Assembly (NCBI GenBank): GCA_013360195.1
Contig: JABWCQ010000010.1
Span: 62,001 to 126,000 of the forward strand
Origin: a bacterium
GTDB lineage: Bacteria; Electryoneota; RPQS01
Direction: 5' to 3'
Length of the DNA stretch: 64,000 nucleotides
Numbering within the stretch: position 1 is the stretch's first letter; the number at the start of each line of letters is the position of its first letter. The notes under the pieces were generated by a model. It was not told the origin of the DNA and did not search any database. It was given only the letters and a program-made list of their open reading frames with translations. Below are positions 15,204-24,035 of the stretch, piece after piece. A program made the position numbers and the translations under genes.

Positions 15204-17504
15204 CTATTTAGAGTGTGTCTGCTTGTCGCCTGCAAGCAGTGTTTGTATCTGTACCTGAAGTTGCCGATTCTGCTCTTCGAGCTTTGCGCACCGCTTCGCC
15301 AGTTCCTGTATCGCCGCACCGTAGCCGAACAAGGCATGGAACGACTGTGCCATCGGGCCGATATGGGTATTGCTCTCGTCCTGATGTGAATAATTCCACT
15401 CTTCGATCCGCAATTGCGTAATCTTGTCGAGGATTTCTGACGTATTGACGGCCTTGCGATTCGTCTTCTTGGTGCTGTCCGAAAGAACTTCCCACGCCGT
15501 GTCCCCGTTGTCGAGCTTCACTCCGACTGTTCCAGTGGTCGTTGTGGCAATACGCACACCGCCGGATGAACGCAGACTGAATTGATTGCTGGCCGTGGAC
15601 GCAAAGTCAGCGACGGTGTTATCGGCCCATACAAATGAGCCGGTGTGGTTTGCCTTGGCGCGAAAACCCATTGCTGTCGAAAAACTTCCCGTCGCTTCGT
15701 TCCCGACGCCGCCAGGGACAGTCGTACCTGAACCGCTTGCCACGTTCTGGAATCCGCCGCCGACGGTTGCATCTTGATTAGAAGCGGTATTCAGCGATCC
15801 TGCCCCGACAAATGAGCGCAGGCCACTTGCTGTGTTCCCTTGCCCTCCGCCGCAGAATGACTTTTCGCCCGTGCTCGCATTGCTTAGTCCTCCGCAGACA
15901 ACTGATTGCAACCCCTCGGCATTGCCCTTTTGACCACCGCCAACAAAGGAGTAGCTTCCGCGTGCGGAGTTGGAATCCGCCGATACGGATCCGCCACCGC
16001 CGACGACAACTGAGTATTCACCGCGAGCGCGGTTGTTTCTTCCTCCACCTATAAAAGAGTAACTTGAATTCAGAGGACTTGTTGCATCTTCAATGCGGTT
16101 TCCGTCGCCGCCGCCAATCACGGCGTTGTTGCCCGTGATCTTGTTCGAAACTCCTGCGCCGACCATTGAAAAATTACCGGTTACGACGTTCCGTGAGCCC
16201 GCTCCAATGAAAGAGTTAAGTCCATTTATGTAGTTGGAGTCAATGAGTGAACCACCGCCGCCAGCGATGACAGAGTAATTATTGCGAACGCGATTGAATG
16301 CTCCGCCGCAGATTGAGGACTGGATCCCCTCCACAACATTTCCTTGCCCGCCGCCTATGAATGCATCTTGAGACAGTATGGTGTTCTGTTGACCGCCTGC
16401 TATTGCTGCCGCAAAACCTGTCGCTTGATTTGTCCCGCCTCCGCCGACAAAAGCAATGCTGCCGGACGCGGAGTTGTTGAACCCGCCTGATACTGCTGAA
16501 CGCTGACCGCTTGCCGTGTTGCTTTCACCTCCTAGTATCGCAGCCCGGAATTGCGATACAGTGTTTCCACTTCCGCCTCCAATAATCGAGTGCTCGCCAC
16601 TTGCGTTGTTGCCCTGCCCACCGCCGACAATCGAGTATGCGCCTGTTGCGCGGTTGCTCCTTCCGCCGCTGATTGTTGAAGCCGTTCCTGTCGCCAAATT
16701 TGAGTCTCCAGCCAGTGGTCCGCCGCCGCCGGCAATCGTTGCGTACTCACCGAACACCCGGTTACGAGAACCGCCCCCTATCGTTCCACCCGTGCTCGTC
16801 GCAACGTTTTCGTAACCTCCGCCAATAACGTTATAGTTTCCGGATCCGGTAATGTCATTGTGGTAACCTCCACCGATAACATTAGAAGATCCGGCAGAAC
16901 TCATTTCATTTCCATATCCCCCGCCGCAAACACCGCCCGCTGAGTTGACCTCGTTATATATACCTGCGCCGATAAATCCGTAGGTGGCTGTTACAGAGTT
17001 GCCGCTGCCACCGGCAATTGTTGCAGGACTCACAGTTATGACGTGATCGCCACCGACAGCAAAACTTTCATATGAAGGTATCGAGTTCGTGTTGCCAACA
17101 GAGAGGCTGCTATACAAGGTTCCGCCAGTCGCACCATCTACAGTCCCCGTTCGAAATGCGTACGGCACCGTGTGACTCTGAATCATCGGAGACATCGGAA
17201 GGTCAGACCCAACTGTTACCTCCAGTAAAGCAATCCCTGATGCAAAAATGCTGTCGGTAATAAAAACTTCGCTGCCGAGTATCACATTGAAGTAACCGTC
17301 GGATACGGTCACTGCAGGATGTGATTCGGTCCAAATCAGCTCATGCATGAATCCGTAGAACTTGAAAGTCATCGAAACTGTCGTATCCAACGGTGTTCCG
17401 GTTGGATTGGTCAGGTAGCCCTGATAGTTGATATAGAGCGGAACGGCAGATGCGAATGATGCGCTCATCAGTAATGCAAACAAGATTGTCAAGTAGCGTT
17501 TCAT
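15204..17504 (-). CDS. Fibre-like surface protein, YadA-head-like repeats plus S74 domain (paralogue 3)
   Basis: 766 residues from the ATG at 17504, which opens a clean signal peptide (MKRYLTILFALLMSASFASA); the open frame extends 33 codons further upstream. The order is: INYQGYLTNPTGTPLDTT domain, then the longest repeat region of the three (about 130-620, with many GGGxxNxASG units and occasional Asp-rich variants such as GGGGSVSADSNSA), then an S74-type domain from about 675 (SDSTKKTNRK, EEWNYSHQD, HIGPMAQSF) and a coiled-coil end (KLEEQNRQLQVQIQ). Compared with paralogue 1 it lacks the segment around MLDPSGV between MAQ and AAIQELA, but stays in frame. It is the first gene of the operon. 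Confidence 0.88.
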   Translation of the reverse strand: MKRYLTILFALLMSASFASAVPLYINYQGYLTNPTGTPLDTTVSMTFKFYGFMHELIWTESHPAVTVSDGYFNVILGSEVFITDSIFASGIALLEVTVGSDLPMSPMIQSHTVPYAFRTGTVDGATGGTLYSSLSVGNTNSIPSYESFAVGGDHVITVSPATIAGGSGNSVTATYGFIGAGIYNEVNSAGGVCGGGYGNEMSSAGSSNVIGGGYHNDITGSGNYNVIGGGYENVATSTGGTIGGGSRNRVFGEYATIAGGGGPLAGDSNLATGTASTISGGRSNRATGAYSIVGGGQGNNASGEHSIIGGGSGNTVSQFRAAILGGESNTASGQRSAVSGGFNNSASGSIAFVGGGGTNQATGFAAAIAGGQQNTILSQDAFIGGGQGNVVEGIQSSICGGAFNRVRNNYSVIAGGGGSLIDSNYINGLNSFIGAGSRNVVTGNFSMVGAGVSNKITGNNAVIGGGDGNRIEDATSPLNSSYSFIGGGRNNRARGEYSVVVGGGGSVSADSNSARGSYSFVGGGQKGNAEGLQSVVCGGLSNASTGEKSFCGGGQGNTASGLRSFVGAGSLNTASNQDATVGGGFQNVASGSGTTVPGGVGNEATGSFSTAMGFRAKANHTGSFVWADNTVADFASTASNQFSLRSSGGVRIATTTTGTVGVKLDNGDTAWEVLSDSTKKTNRKAVNTSEILDKITQLRIEEWNYSHQDESNTHIGPMAQSFHALFGYGAAIQELAKRCAKLEEQNRQLQVQIQTLLAGDKQTHSK
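15219..15319. repeat. 101-bp perfect direct repeat, copy 2 (3' end of paralogue 3)
   Basis: Identical to 13140-13240. Here the sequence is in frame and encodes the coiled-coil end after the S74 domain, so this copy is probably the source. Confidence 0.95.
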
Positions 17505-18060
17505 CGTGGAAGTCCTTGCAGAAAAAATTGGAAAGGATATATCATCGTCTTGCTGATTTAGTGTGTAATCATTCTGCCATAACCTAATGGCAAAGCACTT
17601 CAATTACGCAAGTGCAATTTGTGTTGGTGGGTCTGCAACAGTCAAAAACAAACGAGCGAGTCCTCACCGATGCCGGCGACGACTCGCTCGTACTCCATCC
17701 CCTGCCGAAGTCTGAATCTCCGGCAAAAAAGATTCTTGTATTTAATGTATCACTATCGATAACGAGAGTCAATAAACTGTTTCAATGCACCAGTGACTAT
17801 GTCACTTGTCGTGCACATCGAGTGGTTGCAATTATGCACAGATGCTATCGAATGCACTTTGCATGCTCCAATGCACATTTAAGCTAATCCTCCATCGCGT
17901 TTGCAACGTGCCCCGTCAAGGGTGCATCTGCATGCCAAGCGGAACCAACCTGATCATACACCGATCTCGGGGGTTCCGCCTGGCAATGCCGCTGGTCTAT
18001 TACAGGTTGAAAGTTTCCATTGGATATCGTATTTTCTTGTAAACAACTTTCGAGGGAATT
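17505..18060. other. Non-coding divergent region with inverted repeat and ATGCAC cluster
   Basis: No credible gene lies here, between the fibre operon and the rightward DUF4412-like gene. It contains an 11-bp inverted repeat ACGAGCGAGTC / GACTCGCTCGT (17652-17662 and 17681-17691) without a T-tract. Five ATGCAC/GTGCAC words lie within 92 bp (17785, 17811, 17834, 17852, 17871). Both look like possible regulator-binding sites for the divergent promoters. Confidence 0.5.
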
Positions 18061-19032
18061 ATGCATTTACATTTGGTATTACTTATCACACTGGGATTGG
18101 CGTTCTCGGCACAGGCTGACGTCAAAAGGGAGTACCGGTCGCAATCTACCGTCGGCAAACTCGGCACGAACCAGACGACGGGTACGGATTTCTACAGTTC
18201 TGACAAGCACTGTGGCGAATCCATAGTTCAATGGACTGCCGGTTTCATGAAGACAGCCACGCGCGGCAAGCCTGTTGAGGGAGCTACCATCACTCGACTT
18301 GACAAGGATTCTGTCTTCACTGTCAACCATTCGAAGGAAACGTACAGTGCTATGTCACTGGCCGAGTTTCGCGAGCAACTCAAAAAGGGTATGATTGACA
18401 CTGAGGGTGCCGAGCCTGAAGAAGAGGAGGATACGACCGCAGCACCACCTGAGCAATATGAATGGACTATTGAAGACATATCCGACACCGACCCCAAAGT
18501 TATCAATGGCTGGACTTGCCGGAACGCACATGTTGTGGCAACCGGGGTCAACAAGCAGGATTCACTGGACAGAGTTATCATCACTCTTAATATCTGGAAC
18601 AGCGAAGATGTACCAGGCGCGGCGGAGATTGCCGAGTATTCCAAGAACTATCTGGCAGCCCTTGGGCTTGACGAAATTGCGATGACAGAAGGCCTCATGT
18701 CAGCAGCGTTCCTTTATGCGGCAAAAATAGATGAGGTGCTTGACAAGGCCAAAAATGCGCGTGGCGAGTCCGTCGAAAGCCTTATTAAGGTCGAGCATAA
18801 TCGTCGTAAGGGGAAGAGCCTTGGGCAAGTAGCCAAGGAAGGAGCAGCGGAAGAGCTTGCAAAGAAGGTTCCGTTCGGTCTTGGCAAGAAGAAGAAAGCG
18901 GAAGAGAGGCCGGAATACATCCTGAAAACCGTTTTCAGTTCAGAACGCACGCTTGTAAGTGCAGCCGTTGAGGCCGTCGATCCAGCTACGTTTGAGGTTC
19001 CGGCAAATTACAAATTGAAAAAACAGGATTGA
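18061..19032 (+). CDS. Exported DUF4412-like protein
   Basis: 323 residues with a signal peptide ending at AQAD. Residues 20-125 match the style of DUF4412 proteins: a TITRLDKDSVFTVNHSKETY segment and a following SLAEFREQL, which in this family describe a protein usually found in FCB and Acidobacteria with no known function. A Glu-rich linker (residues about 117-125) separates it from a domain with one Cys pair region (GWTCRNAHV) at about 155. Lys-rich stretches occur near 265-285. It is 7 bp before the DHH phosphoesterase gene, so probably cotranscribed. The family link is moderate. Confidence 0.65.
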   Translation: MHLHLVLLITLGLAFSAQADVKREYRSQSTVGKLGTNQTTGTDFYSSDKHCGESIVQWTAGFMKTATRGKPVEGATITRLDKDSVFTVNHSKETYSAMSLAEFREQLKKGMIDTEGAEPEEEEDTTAAPPEQYEWTIEDISDTDPKVINGWTCRNAHVVATGVNKQDSLDRVIITLNIWNSEDVPGAAEIAEYSKNYLAALGLDEIAMTEGLMSAAFLYAAKIDEVLDKAKNARGESVESLIKVEHNRRKGKSLGQVAKEGAAEELAKKVPFGLGKKKKAEERPEYILKTVFSSERTLVSAAVEAVDPATFEVPANYKLKKQD

Positions 19033-19039
19033 CAGGCGA

Positions 19040-20023
19040 ATGCCGGTTGAACTGAACTGCATTGTCACTCATGATGACTTCGACGGCGTTGTCGGCGCGT
19101 CCCTCCTGTCTTGGGGCTTTGATATATCCGATGTTCGCTTTGCAGGGCCAATTACTATTTCCAGGGCCGAGATTCCAATCTCTCTGGCTGATATTGTCTG
19201 TGATCTACCCTATCCGCTTGAGTGCGGAATGTGGTTTGATCATCACATCGGAAACCTTGAGGAGTTGCGCCTGCGCAGGATTGATCCTTCAACGATCCCC
19301 GGCCGATTTGCCGACGCACCTTCCTGTGTTCGTGTCATTCATGACTACTTCGCCGAGAACGAGGATGTCCCTGAAGATTTTCGAGTTCTTGCCGATGTCT
19401 CTGATTTGATTGACAGCTTCGCCTATCCGTCCATGGAGGCATGGCGCGAAGACACGCCTGCAAATCGCATTGACCGCGCGATCAAGTGCCCATCTTCCTC
19501 CAAGTTTGAGCATGCGGAATTCCTGCGATCTTTGGTCTTCGACCTTCGCGATCTATCTCTGGATGAAGTGGCCGATCAACCGCTGGTCATTTCAAGAGCT
19601 GCAAAATACGGTGAAACGGAAGCCCGCATGCTGGAGAACATACAGAAGTACCGACTTATGCTTCCCGAAGACACCGGTCAGGAACTTTATATCGTCGATT
19701 TAACCTCGTTCAGTCAGCCCGTCAGAGTGGACAAGAAATTGATCGGGCTTGTTGATCCGGCCGCAAAGGGTTATGTGGAGCTGAAACCTGTATTCAAGCA
19801 AGGGCATAAGACAAATAACATTGCGGTCAGCCTTTCTCTTGCTTTGCGAATGCAGCATGAGTCACATCAAAAGGACATGGGCGAAATTGTCCGGCTGTTG
19901 AACCTTGGTGACGGGCACAGAGGTGCCGCCGCAGGTGTGAAAGAGTCAGGATCGGCACACCTTTTTCAACGTGCGCGCAGCGAACTTCCGCTGAAAATCC
20001 TCGAGATATGGAAAAAGATGTAA
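19040..20023 (+). CDS. DHH/DHHA1-family phosphoesterase
   Basis: 327-residue cytosolic protein. The first DHH-family block is THDDFDGVVGASLL (residues 9-22), the name motif is WFDHHIGN (about 71-78), and the DHHA1 block GDGHRGAAAG lies near the C-terminus. Such proteins hydrolyse phosphodiester or phosphoanhydride bonds: oligoribonucleotides, cyclic dinucleotides or polyphosphate. The residues between the blocks do not let me choose among NrnA-like, GdpP-like or exopolyphosphatase-like activity. It follows the exported gene by 7 bp and is closed by a strong terminator. Confidence 0.88.
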   Translation: MPVELNCIVTHDDFDGVVGASLLSWGFDISDVRFAGPITISRAEIPISLADIVCDLPYPLECGMWFDHHIGNLEELRLRRIDPSTIPGRFADAPSCVRVIHDYFAENEDVPEDFRVLADVSDLIDSFAYPSMEAWREDTPANRIDRAIKCPSSSKFEHAEFLRSLVFDLRDLSLDEVADQPLVISRAAKYGETEARMLENIQKYRLMLPEDTGQELYIVDLTSFSQPVRVDKKLIGLVDPAAKGYVELKPVFKQGHKTNNIAVSLSLALRMQHESHQKDMGEIVRLLNLGDGHRGAAAGVKESGSAHLFQRARSELPLKILEIWKKM

Positions 20024-20026
20024 ACA

Positions 20027-20058
20027 AAAAAAGCCCGCGAATCCTCGCGGGCTTTTTT
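20027..20058. terminator. Bidirectional terminator
   Basis: A 14-bp stem (AAAAAAGCCCGCGA / TCGCGGGCTTTTTT) with a 4-nt ATCC loop has A and T tracts on both sides, so it can serve the rightward DHH gene and the leftward gene ending at 20075. Confidence 0.92.
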
Positions 20059-20074
20059 CTGATAGGGCGCCGGG

Positions 20075-20539
20075 TTATTTCGACTTGCACGGAGTCGGAT
20101 CGACCGTCCACTCCTTAAATTCATAATCCGCAAGCCCGCTCGACAATTTGACAACATTGCTGACCAGCTGTTTATCGCCCAGACAAATTCGCAAATAGTA
20201 TGTGGAAGGTTTGGGCAGGGTACCGACGATGTTAAACATCGGATCAGTGATGAACTTGCCGGGGCCCATCCCCATCTCAACACCGTTCAGCTTGAACGTG
20301 TTGAAGTTCGCGTTGCCGGCTTCAGTACCGACGACCGGCTGAGGGTCCTTTGCATCAGGCCCGTTTTCATCCCAGTCCCAATACACCTTCACTTCGGTCC
20401 CATCTGGCAACGGCTGTTTCTCCGCCAATCCGGTGGCAGTCAGGGTACCTGCTTCTAGAAAAAAGGCGGCAACCGGTGGCGTGTCCTGTCCAACTGCTAT
20501 TGAAAAGAGCAGAAGAAGCCCAATCATCATTAATTTCAT
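20075..20539 (-). CDS. Exported protein of unknown function
   Basis: 154 residues from the ATG at 20539 (a GTG 9 nt upstream is closer to the GGAG ribosome site). A signal peptide (MKLMMIGLLLLFSIAVGQ) is followed by a beta-rich domain with a DWDENG acidic turn and two cysteines (RICLG and TPCKSK). I do not recognise the family. It is alone between the DHH gene and the Cys-rich modular protein. Confidence 0.65.
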   Translation of the reverse strand: MKLMMIGLLLLFSIAVGQDTPPVAAFFLEAGTLTATGLAEKQPLPDGTEVKVYWDWDENGPDAKDPQPVVGTEAGNANFNTFKLNGVEMGMGPGKFITDPMFNIVGTLPKPSTYYLRICLGDKQLVSNVVKLSSGLADYEFKEWTVDPTPCKSK

Positions 20540-20940
20540 TGCGTTCACACTTAGCTCCAAGCTGTTCAATATTCTTCACACCCAATATACGAATTGAATC
20601 GCGATTTACCAACGGTTTCCACGCTCCTTTTCGCCTGCTGGCAACTGCATGAGAGGCCATCTTTCTCGACCGAAACAGAAGATTCTGGATTGTAGGACAA
20701 AGGCCTACTCTTAAACCCTTTATGAACAAATTTATATGAAAGTGACCTCCAAGACTCGTCCTCGAAATTGTTATAAATTCCAGTTCCTAAGTAAGTGTGA
20801 ATCATCTGATAACATCGTATATTGTATCCCGCGATTTAGCGAATATCGACACAATTTGACATGTATCCCTTGAGATTTTGGTAGTCCCGATCAAGAGTTC
20901 TTTCTTGACCACAAACAACATGACTGAGGAGAGTTGCAAG
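20540..20940. other. Non-coding divergent region
   Basis: Upstream of both the small exported gene and the large Cys-rich gene. AT-rich in its right half, but no -35/-10 pair or dyad stands out. AGGAG at 20925-20932 is the ribosome site of the rightward gene. Confidence 0.45.
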
Positions 20941-23900
20941 ATGATTAAAAACAAATGGATATGGACAGGCATTCTGATTTGCTCCTGTATCGCCGCGGCT
21001 GTGGCCGTGCGACCTGGGGCGACCAAGCTCGTTACCAACACAACTGATCTGACTTCAATAACAGCCGATGTCGTGTCGGACGTTGCAGTTATGACGGTCG
21101 ATGAAGGTAAGATGACCCGCCAGCCGAAGACCAATGCCTTTTCGATGGACATGTTGCGTCCGGTCACTGACATTGACCGGAATATGCTTAGCAGCAGTAG
21201 ACGGTCTGTCACGGAAGCTGAGAAGGACGCGGCAGCTCGCGCAAACTCAGTTGACCAGCGCCAGCCGCGCAATCCAAGTCTTGATCAAGGATCTGACAAC
21301 TGTACCGGTGTTCCTGATCTTGGCTCTGTTCTTGGAACCTCCGTGGCCACGGGCACTACGGTTGGCTTCACCAACAACATCGATACAACTGGCTGGGGTG
21401 GTGTTGTTCCCGCCTGCTGGCAGGGTGGCGCGTTCACCCCGTCACTCGCCGGACCGGACGTGTTCTACAAGTGGACAGCGCCGGCGGATGGCGAATACAC
21501 TTTCTCTCTCTGCAACGGTCAGGCCAACGGAAACACCTATGACACCGGCATTTCGCTGTGGAACTTTACCTGTCCTGCCGCCCCAGTTTATCCCGGTGAT
21601 TTCATTTGCGGAAATGATGATGGCGGTATTTGCGTTGACAATTTCGGCTCCGAGTTGGCTTGTATTCCCTTGACGGCCAACCAGCAGATTCTGATCGTCA
21701 TAGACGGATACTCTACAGAAGCCGGCACCTATGTTCTTGACATCGTAGCATGTGGTCAATGTGATTTGGTGTGCGAAGACGGTCGTCCGGAAAATGAACC
21801 GCTTTGCGGCCCGGATTATGTGGACGTTACCAATGGCGGCTGTAACTCGGTCAATCCTGTATTCACGAACATTACGTGCGAAGACACCATCTGTGCCGAG
21901 TCCGGAACTTACTTAGTTGATGACACTCTGCAGATTCGTGATACCGACTGGTACCGGATCGTCCTCACCGATACGACCCGCATCACCTATGGCGCGGTTG
22001 CAGAATTTGACCTTCTGAATTTCGTCATTTTCCCCGGTCCAACCGGCTTCGAATGTGACAGCTTGTCAACTGCCGGACCTTTCTCCGCAGTTGCATGTGA
22101 GACTCTTGAAGTTTCCGGATGCTTCCCTCCGGGAGAATACTGGCTGTTCTTTGCGCCTACGACTTTTGACGGTGTTGAGTGCGGTGCAGATTATGAGTTC
22201 TGGGTGAATTGCGAACCGTGCGCCATTGATACGTCGTGTGCAGACCTCGTTCTCAACGTCTCTTGCCCCGGTCCTTCCACGATTTCGGGAACTACCGTTG
22301 GAGCAGGTGATGATTGCCGGGTTTCGGGTGCCGGTCAGGCCGATTCTTTAAGCCAGGACGTAATCGTCCAAATCAACATCGCGCAAAACGGACTATACAC
22401 CTTCTCGCTTTGCGGCGGAACAGCATGGGATTCGTTCATTCACCTGACGACCGGTTGCTGCGCAGGCTCAATCCTCGAAAGTGATGACGATGATTGCGGC
22501 ACCGTCGGCGGTTTGTCACGTATTAATTGCCGCAGCCTGACCGCAGGTACTTACTATCTTATCGTCGAAGGCTGGTCGCAGGCCGATGCCGGTCCGTTCA
22601 CGTTGACCGTGACCTGCTGCACCCCCTGTGATGTGACGTGCGTTGATAGTGAGACCGAGGGTGATTGTTCTGACGGTTTCGTTGGTACCAATGACGGCTG
22701 TAACCTCGCGGTCCCGGCCTTTGAAGCCATTACCTGTGGCACGACAAAGTGCGGTTCGTCCGGCAACTATCAAATCAATGACTCGACCAATGGCCGTGAC
22801 ATTGACTGGTACTCTCTGACGGTCACCGACACGACGCAAATCACGTGGACTTGGAATGCTGAGTTCATCGCTCGCGGCTGGATTCTCAATTCGGATTGTA
22901 ATGCGCTGGTAACGTTAGCAACAGATACGTCCCTTGCCTGCTCGACCAAGACCATTTCGGCTTGCGTTCGTCCGGGCACCTACCTGTTGCTCGTCGCTCC
23001 GACCCAGTTCGTCGGGACGCCTTGCGGTTCTCAGTATACCGCTACCGTCAACTGCGTTGACTGCGTCATTCCGCCGTCTGTGACGGATTGTGCCGGTGAT
23101 GCCATCAATTCTCAGCGTGCGCACCTCGCGACAGAATCGTGGGGTCTTTCAGGCGCTGACCGTGCTTGGTCTGCAACTACTGGATTGAAAGTGTTTGATA
23201 ACTTCACGCTGCAGACTGGCGAAGTAGTTGGCGGCTTCACATTCTGGGGTGCATTTGTCCAGCCGACGACCTTCAACAACTGCGTTGCAACATCAGACTC
23301 TTTTGAAGTCGCGTTCTGGGCGGATTCATCCAATCGCACCCCCGACTTCTCAACCGGTCCGTTGTGCCGCGATACCGTCTTCCTGCAAGCATTCTCGAAC
23401 GGCAACGTGTACCATTCGACTTTCCAGATTCAGGGACAATTCTTCAGCTATGAGTATCCTGAAGGTATGTGCTGTTCGCTCGCAACAGGCGTTCAACACT
23501 GGATTAGTATTCAGTCAGTCGGCGCGGGTACTTGCCGCTTCATGTCGCTCTCCAGCCCCAACGGCAGTAACCTGACTGTTAACCCGGGTACTGGAGCTGT
23601 GAACACTCGAAGCTTGCAATATACTTATCCCGCAGGTACGGTTGCTGCTGATACGGTTCGCAATCGCTCATTCTGTTTGAATCCCTGCGCTGTGCCGTGC
23701 TTTGAAGTCATTAACCTGACTGTTTACAATGCTCCCGGTAATGGCGCGGCTTGGTTGAACTTTACGGCCCCGCAGTCGGCTATCTACCAAATCTACAGCA
23801 CGACGAACCCGAACGCGGATGCCGATCCGAACAACGGCGGCGATCCGGATTACACGCTTGAAGCGAGCGTCTTCTTCCCGGCAGGTGCGGCTCAATGGAC

Positions 23901-23958
23901 CGCTCCGGCAGGATTCGCCAACTACAAGAAGTTTGTGGTCATTGCAAACTGTAACTGA
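20941..23958 (+). CDS. Large Cys-rich exported protein with alternating beta-sandwich modules
   Basis: 1005 residues from the ATG at 20941, preceded by GAGGAG. A signal peptide is followed by two kinds of module in A-B-A-B order. A modules (about 120-275 and 435-560) resemble pre-peptidase C-terminal (PPC) domains: ADGEYTFSLCNG, then AGTYVLDIVACGQC; and NGLYTFSLCGG, then AGTYYLIVEG. B modules (about 275-435 and 560-715) share GGCNSVNP/DGCNLAVP, DTDWYRI/DIDWYSL and GEYWLFFAPTTF/GTYLLLVAPTQF. The rest is a unique domain without the sorting tail seen in neighbours. Dozens of cysteines suggest disulfides outside the cytoplasm. Function unknown; adhesion or matrix role would be a guess. Confidence 0.75.
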   Translation: MIKNKWIWTGILICSCIAAAVAVRPGATKLVTNTTDLTSITADVVSDVAVMTVDEGKMTRQPKTNAFSMDMLRPVTDIDRNMLSSSRRSVTEAEKDAAARANSVDQRQPRNPSLDQGSDNCTGVPDLGSVLGTSVATGTTVGFTNNIDTTGWGGVVPACWQGGAFTPSLAGPDVFYKWTAPADGEYTFSLCNGQANGNTYDTGISLWNFTCPAAPVYPGDFICGNDDGGICVDNFGSELACIPLTANQQILIVIDGYSTEAGTYVLDIVACGQCDLVCEDGRPENEPLCGPDYVDVTNGGCNSVNPVFTNITCEDTICAESGTYLVDDTLQIRDTDWYRIVLTDTTRITYGAVAEFDLLNFVIFPGPTGFECDSLSTAGPFSAVACETLEVSGCFPPGEYWLFFAPTTFDGVECGADYEFWVNCEPCAIDTSCADLVLNVSCPGPSTISGTTVGAGDDCRVSGAGQADSLSQDVIVQINIAQNGLYTFSLCGGTAWDSFIHLTTGCCAGSILESDDDDCGTVGGLSRINCRSLTAGTYYLIVEGWSQADAGPFTLTVTCCTPCDVTCVDSETEGDCSDGFVGTNDGCNLAVPAFEAITCGTTKCGSSGNYQINDSTNGRDIDWYSLTVTDTTQITWTWNAEFIARGWILNSDCNALVTLATDTSLACSTKTISACVRPGTYLLLVAPTQFVGTPCGSQYTATVNCVDCVIPPSVTDCAGDAINSQRAHLATESWGLSGADRAWSATTGLKVFDNFTLQTGEVVGGFTFWGAFVQPTTFNNCVATSDSFEVAFWADSSNRTPDFSTGPLCRDTVFLQAFSNGNVYHSTFQIQGQFFSYEYPEGMCCSLATGVQHWISIQSVGAGTCRFMSLSSPNGSNLTVNPGTGAVNTRSLQYTYPAGTVAADTVRNRSFCLNPCAVPCFEVINLTVYNAPGNGAAWLNFTAPQSAIYQIYSTTNPNADADPNNGGDPDYTLEASVFFPAGAAQWTAPAGFANYKKFVVIANCN

Positions 23959-23981
23959 CCACGATTAGACTGACACAAGAA

Positions 23982-24013
23982 CGGGGCGCTCCGCAAGGGG
24001 CGCCCCGACTTTT
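23982..24013 (+). terminator. Terminator of the Cys-rich protein gene
   Basis: An 11-bp GC-rich stem with one G-T wobble (CGGGGCGCTCC / GGGGCGCCCCG) is capped by a GCAA tetraloop and followed by ACTTTTTC. Confidence 0.9.
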
Positions 24014-24035
24014 TCTTGCATCGATTCTAACCTGC

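Noticed and set aside
13140-15319. The 101-bp repeats as ends of an insertion sequence
   Set aside because: They are direct, lie inside coding sequence of paralogues, and no transposase is between them.
11600-17000. Regular short DNA repeats that could suggest a CRISPR array or minisatellite
   Set aside because: Units are imperfect, lack unique spacers and translate into in-frame beta-roll repeats.
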